This document shows, one piece after another, positions 1 through 8,746 of a stretch of 64,000 bases of DNA. Position 1 is the stretch's first letter. Each line of letters begins with the position of its first letter. The translations under genes and the position numbers were made by a program. The notes under the pieces are model-generated. The model saw nothing but the letters and a program-made list of their open reading frames with translations, was not told the origin of the DNA and searched no databases. The stretch comes from Polyangium spumosum (GTDB lineage Bacteria > Myxococcota_A > Polyangia > Polyangiales > Polyangiaceae), in the NCBI RefSeq assembly GCF_009649845.1, contig NZ_WJIE01000004.1:496001-560000 (forward strand), read 5' to 3'.

Positions 1-19
1 GCTCGCGGGCGCGCGCAAG

Positions 20-2386
20 GTGACGCTCGCGCGGACGTGGTTCGTGGGCATCCCGGGTTACGGGCCGCTGCTCTCGGCGCTGGATCTGCTCGAGTCGACG
101 GACTCGGTCCTCGTCGACGCGCCCGAGCGGCGGCTCTTCGATCTGCAGAACCCCGAGGAGGGCCTCTGGATCGGCACGGGCAAGTGGCGCCTGCGGCTGT
201 TTGCGGACTGGGCCAAGATCGAAGGCGAGCCCTTCGTGATCGACACCAAGCCCTCGCACGTCTTTCACCGCTTCCAGCGTGACGACGACGCGCCCGCCGT
301 GGTCGTCGAGGACGCGACGCGGCGCGCGGGCGGGCGGCGTACGTACACCGAGCTCGTGCTCGACGCGTCGCACCCCGACCTCCTGCCAATCCCCGAGGAA
401 GGCAAGGACATCCCGCTCGATCTCACGGTCGAACACGCGCTCACCTACGGCGAGCACGCGGGCGTGTGCACGTGGCACGCGGCGCTGCCCGTGCGCCTGC
501 GGGATCCACGTCCGCTCTTGAAGTCGTTCCAGCGCCTCTCCGCGGTGGGCATCGATTTCGGGACGACGGCGACGGTCGCGGCGCTCTACCAGAAGGGCTA
601 TCGCGCGCTGCTCCGGCTCGGCAGCGGCAGCGCGCCGGCCGAGAAATCGGCGGAGAACCCGACGTTTTTGCTCGTCGAGGATCACGAGCGGCTCTGGGCC
701 GAGGCGGCGCGTGTCGCGGCGAACGACACGCGTTTCCCGAACCTCCTGCGTATCGTGCGCGGCAGCCACGCGGCGCGCGAGGCGATGACGGACTCGCCAA
801 ACGCGGTCGTGCCCGAGCTGAAGAGCCTGCCCGAGCGCGTGCTCAGCCTCGATCAGTCGCCGCAGCTCCGCGATCGTGAGCGTCGCAAGGACTTCTTGCT
901 CGACGAGGGCCGCGTGCGCGTCCTCGTGCGCGCCTACGCGTACCTGCTCTCGCGCGCGATCAACCGGCCGGGGCAGGACGTGTACCTGCGCTACTGGCTC
1001 ACGCACCCGGCGAAGTTCGACGAGCGCTCGCGCAAGCTGCTCGAGGAGGAGATCCGCCGCGGGATCCTGCTCGGCATCCCGGAGGGCATCCCGGCCGAGG
1101 AGGTCGTGGTGGAGATGAGCGCGAGCGAGCCCGAGGCGTTCGCGGCCGAGGTTTGTCCGGAGCTCGCGACGTACCCCGAGCTCGAGCCCGTGATCTCGAA
1201 GTTCGGCGAGATGCGCTTCGCGGTCTTCGACTTCGGCGGCGGCACGCTCGACATCGCCTGCGGCCGCTTCCGGCCCGCGACGGACGCGGAGGCGGAGGAG
1301 CTCGGCAGCCGCACGGTGATCGAGACGCTCCAGGTGAGCGGCGACGATCACCTCGGCGGCGACTACCTGACGCACGAGCTCGTGTGGCTCACGCATCAGC
1401 ACGACAAGCACCTGCCCGAGATGGAGGACAAGGAGGTGCCGATGATGCGTCCGCAGACGGTGCCGCCGAACAACCTCGCGAACAAGCCGCACCTCTACAA
1501 GCGGAGCCTCGCCGGGCGGCAGAACCGCTACCGCTTCGAGCGCGAGCTCGGCCTCGAGGCCGTGAAGTTCGCCCCGGAGAACGAGCCGCGCCGCGCGGCG
1601 GATCTCTCCGCGGCGCGCCTCGACGGCAGCGAGGTGCGGCTCGAGTCGCTGGCGACGGACGTGCCGGCGCTCCACGCGAAGCTGAAGGAGCACCTGCAGA
1701 CGCGTATCCGCGACGGCGTGAAGCTCATGAAGAGCATGCTCGCGATCGCGCCCTGGGGGAGCGAAGGGGACTGGCGCGAGCAAGGCGTGACCATCCTGCT
1801 CGCGGGTAACTCGTCGCGCAGCGCGTTCGTGGAGCAGGCGCTCGCGGACGAGCTCGGGATCCCGGGTTTGAAGGTCTGGCGGCCCGGCAGCAGTGATCCT
1901 TTCCAGCAGGTCGTTCTCTACGAGACGCCGCAGCGCACCGAGCGCGGCGTGACCATCGTGGGCGTGACGCCGAAGACGGCCGTGGCACTCGGCGCGCTGA
2001 AGATCGCGAACCGCGAGGTGCACCTCGTGCGGCGCGCGCAGGGGTTCTCGTACTTCGTGGGCGACCTGCGGGGCTTCCCGCCGAAGTTCGTCGCGCTCGT
2101 GCAGATGGGCACGCCGGTCTCGGATCCGGGCGTGTTCGGGCCGCATTACGTGGACTTCGGCAAGTGGGACACGAAGACGCCGCTGCGCGTGGCGCAGGAG
2201 TACGTGCCCGGGAAGATGACGTCGAACGATCCACGCGTCTCGATGATCCCCACGGGCCTCGCCGCGGGCCTCGTCGGGCGGCTCTACGTGTGCGTCTCGG
2301 GCCCGGACGAGCTCACGCTGGCCTTGCAACGCGACGGGCAGGACCCGCTCGTCACGACCTTGAACCTCGCGAAGTACATGCGGTGA
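20..2386 (+). CDS. Hsp70-like (actin-fold) ATPase, possibly 5'-truncated by the window edge
   Basis: The protein carries the Hsp70/actin ATPase signatures in the right order: phosphate-1 loop VGIDFGTTATVAAL near residue 176, phosphate-2 loop FAVFDFGGGTLDIACG near 399, and an adenosine-type motif ILLAGNSSRS near 591. About 175 residues precede the ATPase core, which DnaK does not have, and no DnaK-like substrate-binding domain is obvious at the C-terminus. It is therefore a divergent Hsp70-family protein and not the housekeeping chaperone; SrfB-like virulence-associated proteins are another group with this fold. The start shown is a GTG, but the frame is open back to the left edge (bases 2-19), so the true start may lie outside. 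The next gene begins 7 bases after the stop, has a GrpE-like tail and is probably co-transcribed. Client and cellular role are unknown. Confidence 0.8.
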   Translation: MTLARTWFVGIPGYGPLLSALDLLESTDSVLVDAPERRLFDLQNPEEGLWIGTGKWRLRLFADWAKIEGEPFVIDTKPSHVFHRFQRDDDAPAVVVEDATRRAGGRRTYTELVLDASHPDLLPIPEEGKDIPLDLTVEHALTYGEHAGVCTWHAALPVRLRDPRPLLKSFQRLSAVGIDFGTTATVAALYQKGYRALLRLGSGSAPAEKSAENPTFLLVEDHERLWAEAARVAANDTRFPNLLRIVRGSHAAREAMTDSPNAVVPELKSLPERVLSLDQSPQLRDRERRKDFLLDEGRVRVLVRAYAYLLSRAINRPGQDVYLRYWLTHPAKFDERSRKLLEEEIRRGILLGIPEGIPAEEVVVEMSASEPEAFAAEVCPELATYPELEPVISKFGEMRFAVFDFGGGTLDIACGRFRPATDAEAEELGSRTVIETLQVSGDDHLGGDYLTHELVWLTHQHDKHLPEMEDKEVPMMRPQTVPPNNLANKPHLYKRSLAGRQNRYRFERELGLEAVKFAPENEPRRAADLSAARLDGSEVRLESLATDVPALHAKLKEHLQTRIRDGVKLMKSMLAIAPWGSEGDWREQGVTILLAGNSSRSAFVEQALADELGIPGLKVWRPGSSDPFQQVVLYETPQRTERGVTIVGVTPKTAVALGALKIANREVHLVRRAQGFSYFVGDLRGFPPKFVALVQMGTPVSDPGVFGPHYVDFGKWDTKTPLRVAQEYVPGKMTSNDPRVSMIPTGLAAGLVGRLYVCVSGPDELTLALQRDGQDPLVTTLNLAKYMR

Positions 2387-2393
2387 GCTCGCC

Positions 2394-3113
2394 ATGAAAG
2401 AGACGTTTTCCGCGGCGCTGCGCGCCGAGATCGAGGCGATCGTCATGCGCTACGAGGCGCTCGTCTCGTCGCGCGTGGACGCGGCCGAGCGTGATGGATC
2501 CACGGCGGCGCGTGACGAGCTCGCCGCGCTGCGCGCCGAGCGCGACGAGATGGCGCGGGAGCTCGCGACGTTGCGCGTGCAGCGCGAGCGTCTGTCGCTG
2601 GAGCTCGACACGGCGCGGGAGCGAATCGCGGCGCTCGAGGCCGAGGTGCGGGCCGGGGCGGCGGCGCACCTCGCGCTGGAGGAGCAGTTCACGGCGGAGA
2701 AGCGGTTCACGGCGGCCTCTGCCGAGGTGAGCGGGACGATGCTGGAGGGCGCGTTACGCGCGGCGATCGGTCGCGACCTGGATCCGAGCCCCGCGCTTTA
2801 CGCGGCGCTGAAGGGCAAGGGGCTCGAAGGTGTGCTGGTGGCCGCGTTCAAGGAGCGAGGCCGCACGATCGCGCACGCGCCCTTGCTGGAGCGCGAGCGC
2901 GCGCCGCTCTCGGCCCTCGCGTCCGCCGCCGGCTGCGAGCTCGTCTCGCCTGCGCCGGGGACGCGGTTCTCGGCTTCGTCGATGGAGAAGGCGGCGACGA
3001 CGAGTGATCCGGCGGAGGAGGGGAACGTCGTCGAGTGTATGCTCCCGGGGCTGCGCCGGGCGGGGACCGACGGGATGCTGGTGTTTCCGCGGGTGCGCGT
3101 GGCGACGGGGTGA
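2394..3113 (+). CDS. Coiled-coil protein with GrpE-like C-terminal domain
   Basis: This is a 239-residue protein. Residues about 25-90 are a long charged coiled coil rich in Glu, Arg, Ala and Leu heptads. The C-terminal part, from about residue 185, contains PAPGTRFSASSMEKA, then NVVECMLPGLRR and MLVFPRVRVA. This follows the layout of the GrpE beta domain: a Pro-Gly-x-x-Phe lead-in, a 'V-V-E-x-x-x-x-G' strand and a closing 'R-P-x-V-x-V'-like strand. It starts 7 bases after the Hsp70-like gene, so a dedicated nucleotide-exchange or co-chaperone role is attractive. Coiled coil and position are direct observations; the GrpE relation is inferred by eye and could be wrong. It converges on the Kelch gene with a 21-base gap. 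Confidence 0.6.
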   Translation: MKETFSAALRAEIEAIVMRYEALVSSRVDAAERDGSTAARDELAALRAERDEMARELATLRVQRERLSLELDTARERIAALEAEVRAGAAAHLALEEQFTAEKRFTAASAEVSGTMLEGALRAAIGRDLDPSPALYAALKGKGLEGVLVAAFKERGRTIAHAPLLERERAPLSALASAAGCELVSPAPGTRFSASSMEKAATTSDPAEEGNVVECMLPGLRRAGTDGMLVFPRVRVATG

Positions 3114-3134
3114 ATTCCCCGCCGGAGGGGTGAA

Positions 3135-4694
3135 TCAGCGACGCCTTCGCTTGGCGAGCAGCCCGAGGGCGAGCGCCGCGAAGAGGCCGGCCGATCCGGA
3201 TTCACCCGCGCCTGCGCCGCGCACGCTGCATCCGCCGTCGTCCGGGGTGCCGCCGCCGCCGCCCGCCTGCCCGCCGGAGCCACCTGCGCCGCCAGCGCCG
3301 CCCATGCCGCCACCTGCGCCGCCAGCGCCGCCTGCGCCGCCCATGCCGCCATTGCCGCCAGCGCCGCCCATACCGCCTTCGCCGCCAGCGCCGCCCATAC
3401 CGCCTTCGCCGCCAGCGCCGCCCATGCCGCCTTCGCCGCCCGCGCCGCCTTCGCCGCCCATGCCGCCCGCGCCGCCGGAGCCACTGCCCGGATCCGTGCA
3501 TTGCCCGCTCTCGCAGACGCCGCTCACGCATTCATCGCCGATCACGCACGACTCGCCCGCCGCGGCGTTGCCCAGCGGATAGATCTCCACGCTGGCCAGG
3601 CTGCCATTGCCCGGCGTGCCGCCCGCGATGACCACGCCGTGCCCGGGCACGTACGTCGCCGTGTGGAACGACCGCGGCGAGGCCATGTCCGGCAGCGAGA
3701 TCCACGTATCGAGGGCCGGATCGTAGACCTCCACGCTCGCCGTCTCGCCGCCCGATATCCTGCCACCCGTCACCATCACGCGGCCGCTCGGCAGCTCCGT
3801 CATCACGTGGTACCACCGCTGCACGCTCATCGAGGCGACCGGGGTCCACGTGTCCGTCGCCGGATCGTAGATCTCCGCCGACGAGATGATACCCGTATTT
3901 TCCTCCACGCCGCCCGAGACCAGCACCTTGCCCGAGGACATCAGCGCCGCCGCGTGCCCCTTCCGGCCCGTCCCCATCGGCGCGACCAGGGTCCACGTGT
4001 TTGTCATCGAATCAAACGTCTCCGCGACCGTGAGGGTCACGTGGTTCTCCTCCATGCCCCACGTCCAGCCGCCCGTCACGAGGAACCGGCCGTCCGGCAG
4101 CATCGTCCCCGTGTGCGCGGATCGATATTGCTTCAGCTTCGGGCTGCTCACCACGGTCTGCGTGACGGGATCGTAGCGGACCGACTGGTTCGTGACGTCC
4201 TCGCCGTCCTGGGAGCCCGCGGCGATCACGCTTCCGTCCGCGAGCACGCCGAGCACGCCGTTGTATTCGTAGTTCAGCGCGAGCGCGGGCTCGTTCGTCC
4301 AGGTGTCCGTCGCCGGGTCGTAGGTGGCGCCGTGGCCCGCGTCGAGGAAGAAGATGCGGCCATCGGGCAGCACCCCGCTCGACGCGTTTTCGATCCCGGC
4401 TGGCGGCGGGGTCAGGGCCGACCACGTGCCGGTCGCGAGATCGAGGCGCTCGGCGGTCATGTAGGCCGTGTCCTCGATACCGTTCTGCGCGTACCCTCCG
4501 ACGACGACGAGCCCCACGCCGGGGGCGAAGTGCGCCTCGTGCCATCGGCGCGGCGTGGACATGGGCGCGATGGATTGCCACATGGCCGACGATATCGACG
4601 GCCCTTTCGGCGCGGCCCCGCCCTCGGGCAGGAACGCGAAGAAGGGGAGTGACGCGAGGAGCGCGAGCGGCAAGAGGCGGCGAAGGCGTCTCAT
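3135..4694 (-). CDS. Secreted Kelch-repeat beta-propeller protein with Gly-rich linker and MYXO-CTERM tail
   Basis: The protein has 519 residues. The N-terminus is a Sec signal (Arg-rich start, then LLPLALLASLPFFAFL). Residues about 40-375 contain repeated Kelch motifs such as 'LPDGRFLVTGG', 'SSAEIYDPATDTWTPV' and 'MVTGGRISGG', giving a six-blade-type propeller. A linker with paired Cys and then a long Gly-Gly-Ala/Glu/Met repeat (about 405-480) leads to a GC-containing segment, a hydrophobic helix and four terminal Arg, the MYXO-CTERM surface-anchoring signal. The start is supported by AAAGGAG a few bases upstream. The family has no single function; surface carbohydrate or protein binding is plausible. 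It stands alone between converging and same-strand neighbours. Confidence 0.85.
   Translation of the reverse strand: MRRLRRLLPLALLASLPFFAFLPEGGAAPKGPSISSAMWQSIAPMSTPRRWHEAHFAPGVGLVVVGGYAQNGIEDTAYMTAERLDLATGTWSALTPPPAGIENASSGVLPDGRIFFLDAGHGATYDPATDTWTNEPALALNYEYNGVLGVLADGSVIAAGSQDGEDVTNQSVRYDPVTQTVVSSPKLKQYRSAHTGTMLPDGRFLVTGGWTWGMEENHVTLTVAETFDSMTNTWTLVAPMGTGRKGHAAALMSSGKVLVSGGVEENTGIISSAEIYDPATDTWTPVASMSVQRWYHVMTELPSGRVMVTGGRISGGETASVEVYDPALDTWISLPDMASPRSFHTATYVPGHGVVIAGGTPGNGSLASVEIYPLGNAAAGESCVIGDECVSGVCESGQCTDPGSGSGGAGGMGGEGGAGGEGGMGGAGGEGGMGGAGGEGGMGGAGGNGGMGGAGGAGGAGGGMGGAGGAGGSGGQAGGGGGTPDDGGCSVRGAGAGESGSAGLFAALALGLLAKRRRR
3255..3482 (-). repeat. In-gene Gly/Ala-rich codon repeat (linker of the Kelch protein)
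   Basis: Short GC-rich units such as GCCGCCTTCGCCGCCAGC alternate with CGCCCATACC-type units. On the minus strand they encode Gly-Gly-Ala-Gly-Gly-Glu-Gly-Gly-Met blocks. The repeat lies between the propeller and the membrane anchor, where it would act as a flexible stalk. Such tracts change length easily by slippage. Confidence 0.75.
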
Positions 4695-4763
4695 GGAATC
4701 TCCTTTCGCGTGGATCCTAGACGAGTCGCCGGGAAAACGCGACCAGAGTACTCCGCACGCGTG

Positions 4764-6014
4764 TCAATGCGCCGCCGCTGCGACGCGTGATCCACGAGCA
4801 CCGAAATGGACGATGTAGAGATAGCAGAGCGCCGGCAGGACGAAGGCGCGGTGGACGCCGACGACGTCGGCGAGCGAGCCGAAGGCGACGGGCAGGATCG
4901 CGCCGCCGACGATCGACATCACGAGGACGCTCGAGCCCTGGCTCGTGAGCTTGCCGAGGCCCTCGATGCCCAGCGCGAAGAGGGTCGGGAACATGATGGA
5001 ATTGAAGAGCCCCACCGCGAGCAGGGTCCACATCGCCGAGGGCCCGCTCGACAAGACCGTCGCCGTGACGAGCAGCGCCGCGATGACCGCGCTCGCGGCG
5101 AGGACCCGGCCCGGATCGTATTTCCGCACGATGGCCGCGCCGAGGAACCGGCCCACCATGGCCCCGCCCCAGTAAATGGAGACATATCTCGCCGCCTCCG
5201 CTTCGCTGAGGCCCGCGATCGAGGGCAATACGAAGAAATTGACGAGGAAGCTGCCGATCGAGACCTCGGCGCCGACGTAAAGGAAGATGCCGAGCGCCGC
5301 GCGCCGCAGCTTTGGCATCCGGAGCGCGTCGAGGACGGAGCCGTGTTTCGCCTCTTCGCCCTCGACCGACGTGATCTTCGGGAGCTTGATGAACACGAGC
5401 GCGAACGCGAGCACGAAGAGCATCACGGCGAGGCCGACGTAGGGGAGCCGCACGGCTCGGGCCTCGGCGAGCGGGCCCTCGGCGTGCGTCACGGCGCCGA
5501 GGATGAGGTGTCCGCCGAAAGAAGGGGCCACCGTGGTGCCGAGCGAATTGAACGCCTGCGTGAGGTTGAGGCGGCTCGAAGCCGTGGCCGGAGGGCCGAG
5601 CACGGTGACATACGGGTTCGCCGTGACCTGCAAGACCGTGATCCCGGTCGCGAGGATGAACAGGGCGGCGAGGAAAAAGGGATACGAGGGCAGGCTGGCG
5701 GCGGGATAAAACAAAAGCGCGCCGACGCCGGCCGTCACGAGGCCGAGGAGGAGGCCGCGCTTGTAACCCACCCTCGTGACGAGCTCGCCGGCGGGCAGCG
5801 ACATCAGGAGGTACGCCGAAAAAAACGAGAATTGCACCAGCGCGCTCCGGGCATACCCGAGGTCGAAGACGCTCTTCAGGTGCGGGATCAGGATGTCGTT
5901 CATGCAGGTCAAGAAGCCCCACATGAAAAAGACCGTGGTCACCACGCCGAGGGCGAAGGTGTGGGTCGTGGCAGGCGCGTCCGCCGCCGCTCCGCGCTTG
6001 GTCGGTACCTCCAT
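4764..6014 (-). CDS. MFS sugar transporter, FucP/GluP (glucose/galactose or fucose:H+ symporter) family
   Basis: This 416-residue integral membrane protein has about 12 hydrophobic segments. The first ones read TTVFFMWGFLTCMNDILIPHLK and VQFSFFSAYLLMSLPAG, which match the 'F(F/L)xWGFxxxxNDxLxPxxK' start and second helix of the FucP/GluP family. 'QVTANPYVTVLGPP' and 'RLNLTQAFNSLGTTVAP' in the middle are also typical of that family. It should import a hexose or deoxyhexose with protons or sodium across the inner membrane; the exact sugar cannot be read from sequence. No sugar-metabolism genes adjoin it. It is divergent from the NSS transporter with a 139-base gap that must hold both promoters. 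Confidence 0.88.
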   Translation of the reverse strand: MEVPTKRGAAADAPATTHTFALGVVTTVFFMWGFLTCMNDILIPHLKSVFDLGYARSALVQFSFFSAYLLMSLPAGELVTRVGYKRGLLLGLVTAGVGALLFYPAASLPSYPFFLAALFILATGITVLQVTANPYVTVLGPPATASSRLNLTQAFNSLGTTVAPSFGGHLILGAVTHAEGPLAEARAVRLPYVGLAVMLFVLAFALVFIKLPKITSVEGEEAKHGSVLDALRMPKLRRAALGIFLYVGAEVSIGSFLVNFFVLPSIAGLSEAEAARYVSIYWGGAMVGRFLGAAIVRKYDPGRVLAASAVIAALLVTATVLSSGPSAMWTLLAVGLFNSIMFPTLFALGIEGLGKLTSQGSSVLVMSIVGGAILPVAFGSLADVVGVHRAFVLPALCYLYIVHFGARGSRVAAAAH

Positions 6015-6153
6015 GTCCCCCCGGTTGTCTTCTCACGGCGCGCCGTGACGCGCCACCTCCCGCGCGGCTCACGCGGCGAGCGCTTCCGCCCGCGACGGCG
6101 GCTCCGCGGAAACAAGGGCTCGACGCGGGCGCGGCGCGCGGGTAACGAGCGCC

Positions 6154-7740
6154 ATGGACAGCACGCCTCGGGATGGAGCGACGCGCGCGGGTTGGGGGTC
6201 ACGGATCGGCGTCATCCTCGCAGCGGCGGGATCGGCGGTTGGGCTCGGGAACTTCTTGCGGTTCCCCGGCCAGGCGGCGAAACACGGCGGCGGAGCGTTC
6301 ATGCTCCCCTATTTCATCTCGCTGCTCGTGCTGGGGATCCCGCTCGCCTGGGCCGAGTGGACCATGGGCCGTTACGCGGGCGTCCGCGGCTACCACTCGG
6401 CGCCGGGGATCTTCCGGGTCCTGCTCCGGCATCACGCCGCCAAGTACCTCGGCGTGGTCGCGTTGCTCATCCCGTTCATCGTGTACACCTATTACGTGGT
6501 CGTCGAGGCGTGGTGCCTCATCTACGCGCTCCATTACGCGACCGGCGACCTGATGCGCGGCGACGATCCCGGGCAATATGCCGCCTTTTTTGGTCGGCTC
6601 ACCGGGGCCACCGCGGAGGGCTCGGTGTTCGGGGGCGGAGACGGGCTCACGCTGCTCGGGGTCGTCGCCCTCTGCTTCGCGCTCAACCTGTACCTCATCG
6701 TGCGCGGCTTGAGCCGCGGCATCGAGGCGTTCTGCAAGGTCGCCATCCCCGGGCTCGCGGTGCTGGCCACGATCGTCCTCGTGCGTGTGCTCCTGCTCGG
6801 GACGCCGGATCCGTCGAAGCCGTCGCAATCGATCGAGGCCGGGCTCGGCTTCATGTGGAACCCGCGCGCCGAGGCGCTCTTCGATCCGGAGACGTGGCTC
6901 GCGGCTTCCGGGCAGATCTTCTTCAGCCTCTCGGTCGGGTTTGGCGTCCTCGTGCATTACGCGAGTTATCTCCGGAAGAAGGACGACGTCGCGCTGAGCG
7001 CGCTCACGGCGAACTCGATGAACGAGCTCTTCGAGGTCTGCCTCGGCGGCCTCATCACGATCCCGGCGGCGTTCGTCTTCCTCGGCGCGATTGACCCGGG
7101 CACGCTCGAGTCGTCGTTCAAGCTCGGCTTCGTGACGTTGCCGAACGTGTTCGCGATGATGTGGGGCGGGCGCGTGTTCGGCTTCCTCTGGTTCTTCTGT
7201 TTGTTCATCGCCGCGATCACGAGCAGCGTGTCGATGCTGCAGCCCGTGATGGTCTTTTTCCAGGAGGGGACGGGGATGAGCCGGCGACGCGCGGCGGCCC
7301 TGCTGGGCGTGCTCTGCGCGGTCGGCTCGGGGATCGTGTTGTATTTCTCGAAGGGGCTCGTCGCGCTCGACACGTTCGATTTCTGGATGGGCACGGTCGG
7401 CATCTTCGTGCTCGCCACGGTGCAGGCGGTCCTTTATGGCTGGGTCTTCGGCATCGAGCGAGGGCACGAGGAGCTGCACCGGGGGGCGCATATCAAGGTC
7501 CCGTTCGTCGTGCAGATCGGCCTCAAATACGTGGTGCCCGTGTACCTGCTCGTCATCTTCGCGGCGTTCTGCGTGAAGAACCTGCCGGGGCGCCTCGAGG
7601 AGCGGCAGCCCGGGGCGCTCGTGGCGCTGGGCTTCGTCCTCGCCGTGACCGCGCTCCTGGTCAAGATGGTGCGCCTGGCCGAGCGGCGGTGGGAGCAGCT
7701 CGAGGCGCGTGGCTTGACGCCCGGAGGGAAGGTGTCGTGA
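6154..7740 (+). CDS. Sodium-dependent NSS (SNF/LeuT-type) amino acid transporter
   Basis: The protein has 528 residues and about 12 membrane helices. The first helix, AAAGSAVGLGNFLRFPGQAA, is the hallmark unwound TM1 of the neurotransmitter:sodium symporter family (compare 'GxAVGLGNxWRFP'), followed by GGGAFMLPYF. The helix containing FFSLSVGFGVLVHYASYLRK corresponds to TM6, with the sodium and substrate unwound region. It is expected to cotransport Na+ with an amino acid across the inner membrane. A 43-residue subunit gene overlaps its stop codon, which places it with MetP/MetS-like two-component NSS transporters; substrate could be methionine or a branched-chain amino acid, but that is inference. 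Confidence 0.92.
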   Translation: MDSTPRDGATRAGWGSRIGVILAAAGSAVGLGNFLRFPGQAAKHGGGAFMLPYFISLLVLGIPLAWAEWTMGRYAGVRGYHSAPGIFRVLLRHHAAKYLGVVALLIPFIVYTYYVVVEAWCLIYALHYATGDLMRGDDPGQYAAFFGRLTGATAEGSVFGGGDGLTLLGVVALCFALNLYLIVRGLSRGIEAFCKVAIPGLAVLATIVLVRVLLLGTPDPSKPSQSIEAGLGFMWNPRAEALFDPETWLAASGQIFFSLSVGFGVLVHYASYLRKKDDVALSALTANSMNELFEVCLGGLITIPAAFVFLGAIDPGTLESSFKLGFVTLPNVFAMMWGGRVFGFLWFFCLFIAAITSSVSMLQPVMVFFQEGTGMSRRRAAALLGVLCAVGSGIVLYFSKGLVALDTFDFWMGTVGIFVLATVQAVLYGWVFGIERGHEELHRGAHIKVPFVVQIGLKYVVPVYLLVIFAAFCVKNLPGRLEERQPGALVALGFVLAVTALLVKMVRLAERRWEQLEARGLTPGGKVS

Positions 7741-7868
7741 CGACGGGTGGCCTTCTGGTGATGATCCTGAGCGTGACCTCGGTGGTCGTGCTGTCGGCAT
7801 ATTGCTTGTACCGGGTGCTGACGTTGCCCGCGCCACCGGAGGACGGGGAGGACGGCGCGGATCGGTAG
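7737..7868 (+). CDS. MetS-like small subunit of an NSS transporter
   Basis: This 43-residue protein starts at a GTG that overlaps the TGA of the transporter (GTGA). A Shine-Dalgarno-like GGAGGG at 7723-7728 sits 8 bases upstream. It consists of one hydrophobic helix (GGLLVMILSVTSVVVLSAYC) followed by a short polar tail rich in Pro, Glu and Asp. Size, topology and position match the one-helix MetS subunits encoded directly after MetP-type NSS transporters in actinobacteria and many other bacteria, where the subunit is needed for transport. Assignment rests on context as much as on sequence, since a single helix carries little family information. Confidence 0.75.
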   Translation: MTTGGLLVMILSVTSVVVLSAYCLYRVLTLPAPPEDGEDGADR

Positions 7869-7874
7869 GGTGGG

Positions 7875-8155
7875 TGACGCCGCGAGCGTGATCAGAAGGG
7901 GTGGATCGGCGTCCGGGGTCGCTCCTCGGCGTGGGGAGCGGGTGTGGACGGCCGTCCGGGGTCGCTCCTCGGCGTGGGGAGCGGGTGTGGACGGTCGTCC
8001 GGGGTCGCTGCCGAGCGTGAGGAGGAGGTGTGGACGGCCGTCCGGGGGGCGCTGCCGAGCGTGAGGAGGGGGTGTGGACGGCCGTCCGGGGGAGCTGCCG
8101 AGCGTGAGGAGGGGGTGTGGACGGTCGTCCGGGGGAGCTGCCGCGCGTGAGGAAC
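7875..8155. repeat. Tandem repeat array, about six units of 43-44 bp with palindromic core
   Basis: The unit core TGTGGACGGCCGTCCGGGG recurs with starts at about 7900 (degenerate), 7943, 7986, 8029, 8073 and 8116, so the period is 43, 43, 43, 44 and 43. GGACGGCCGTCC is a perfect 12-base palindrome; other units carry GGACGGTCGTCC. The part between cores changes gradually along the array from CGCTCCTCGGCGTGGGGAGC to GCTGCCGAGCGTGAGGAGG. It fills most of the 327-base gap between the NSS small subunit gene and the convergent SRPBCC gene and contains no credible gene. Confidence 0.85.
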
Positions 8156-8195
8156 GAGGGGAGACGCTCGTCGAGGGGCGCGCGGCGGGTCGTGC

Positions 8196-8660
8196 TCAGC
8201 GAGCGCGCTCCACGTAGGCCTTCAGCGCGTCCAGGTCCTTGTCACACGCCTTCTTGAAGGCGCCGCCCATGAGCTTGCCGATGATCTTGGTGAACAGGCC
8301 GCCGGGCATTTCGATGACGGCGCTGGTCCGCAAGAGCGTGCCCGTACCGGCGGGCTCGAAGTCGTAGACGAAACGATATTCGCCCTTGCCCGTGGTCCCC
8401 TTGGTGCCGTCGACCCTGAGCCCGAGGCGCTTGCCCGGCTCGCAGGTGGTGACCTCGAAATGCTCGGTCGCCTCTCGCCCGAACATCTTGCGGGTCTCGC
8501 GGAACTCGGTGCCCACGCCGAAGTCGCCCGGCGTGACGCGCTCGGCCCGCACGAACCCCTGCATCCAGTCGCCGAAGCCCTCGGGGTTCGCCATCGCCGC
8601 GAAGACACGCTCGGGGGGAGCGTCGATGTGGTGCTCGGAGGTGAAGGTGAGTCGGTGCAT
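8196..8660 (-). CDS. SRPBCC (START/Bet v1-like) domain protein
   Basis: The 154-residue protein is a single SRPBCC domain. It opens with FTSEHHIDAPPERVFAAMAN, the typical 'I-x-A-P-x-x-V-x-x-x-x-x-D/N' first strand and helix, followed by GTEFRETRKMFG and a C-terminal amphipathic helix with paired Lys. Proteins of this group (polyketide cyclase/dehydrase or AHSA1-like) bind hydrophobic ligands in a deep cavity; many have no assigned substrate. There is no signal peptide, so it is cytoplasmic. It is divergent from the lipoprotein gene at 8747 with an 86-base gap. Confidence 0.82.
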   Translation of the reverse strand: MHRLTFTSEHHIDAPPERVFAAMANPEGFGDWMQGFVRAERVTPGDFGVGTEFRETRKMFGREATEHFEVTTCEPGKRLGLRVDGTKGTTGKGEYRFVYDFEPAGTGTLLRTSAVIEMPGGLFTKIIGKLMGGAFKKACDKDLDALKAYVERAR

Positions 8661-8746
8661 GGAGGGATGCTGCCCGAGAATGTGCTGGAATGCACGCGGT
8701 CATCGGCATAACCTGCCTCCTTCACGCCTCACGACCTGGAGGAACC

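Noticed and set aside
6199..7836. 545-codon minus-strand frame
   Set aside because: It is antisense to the NSS transporter, highly charged and without recognisable domains.
7875..8155. Tandem repeats considered as a CRISPR array
   Set aside because: The period is 43-44 bases, the whole unit repeats with gradual drift, and there are no unique spacers or cas genes.
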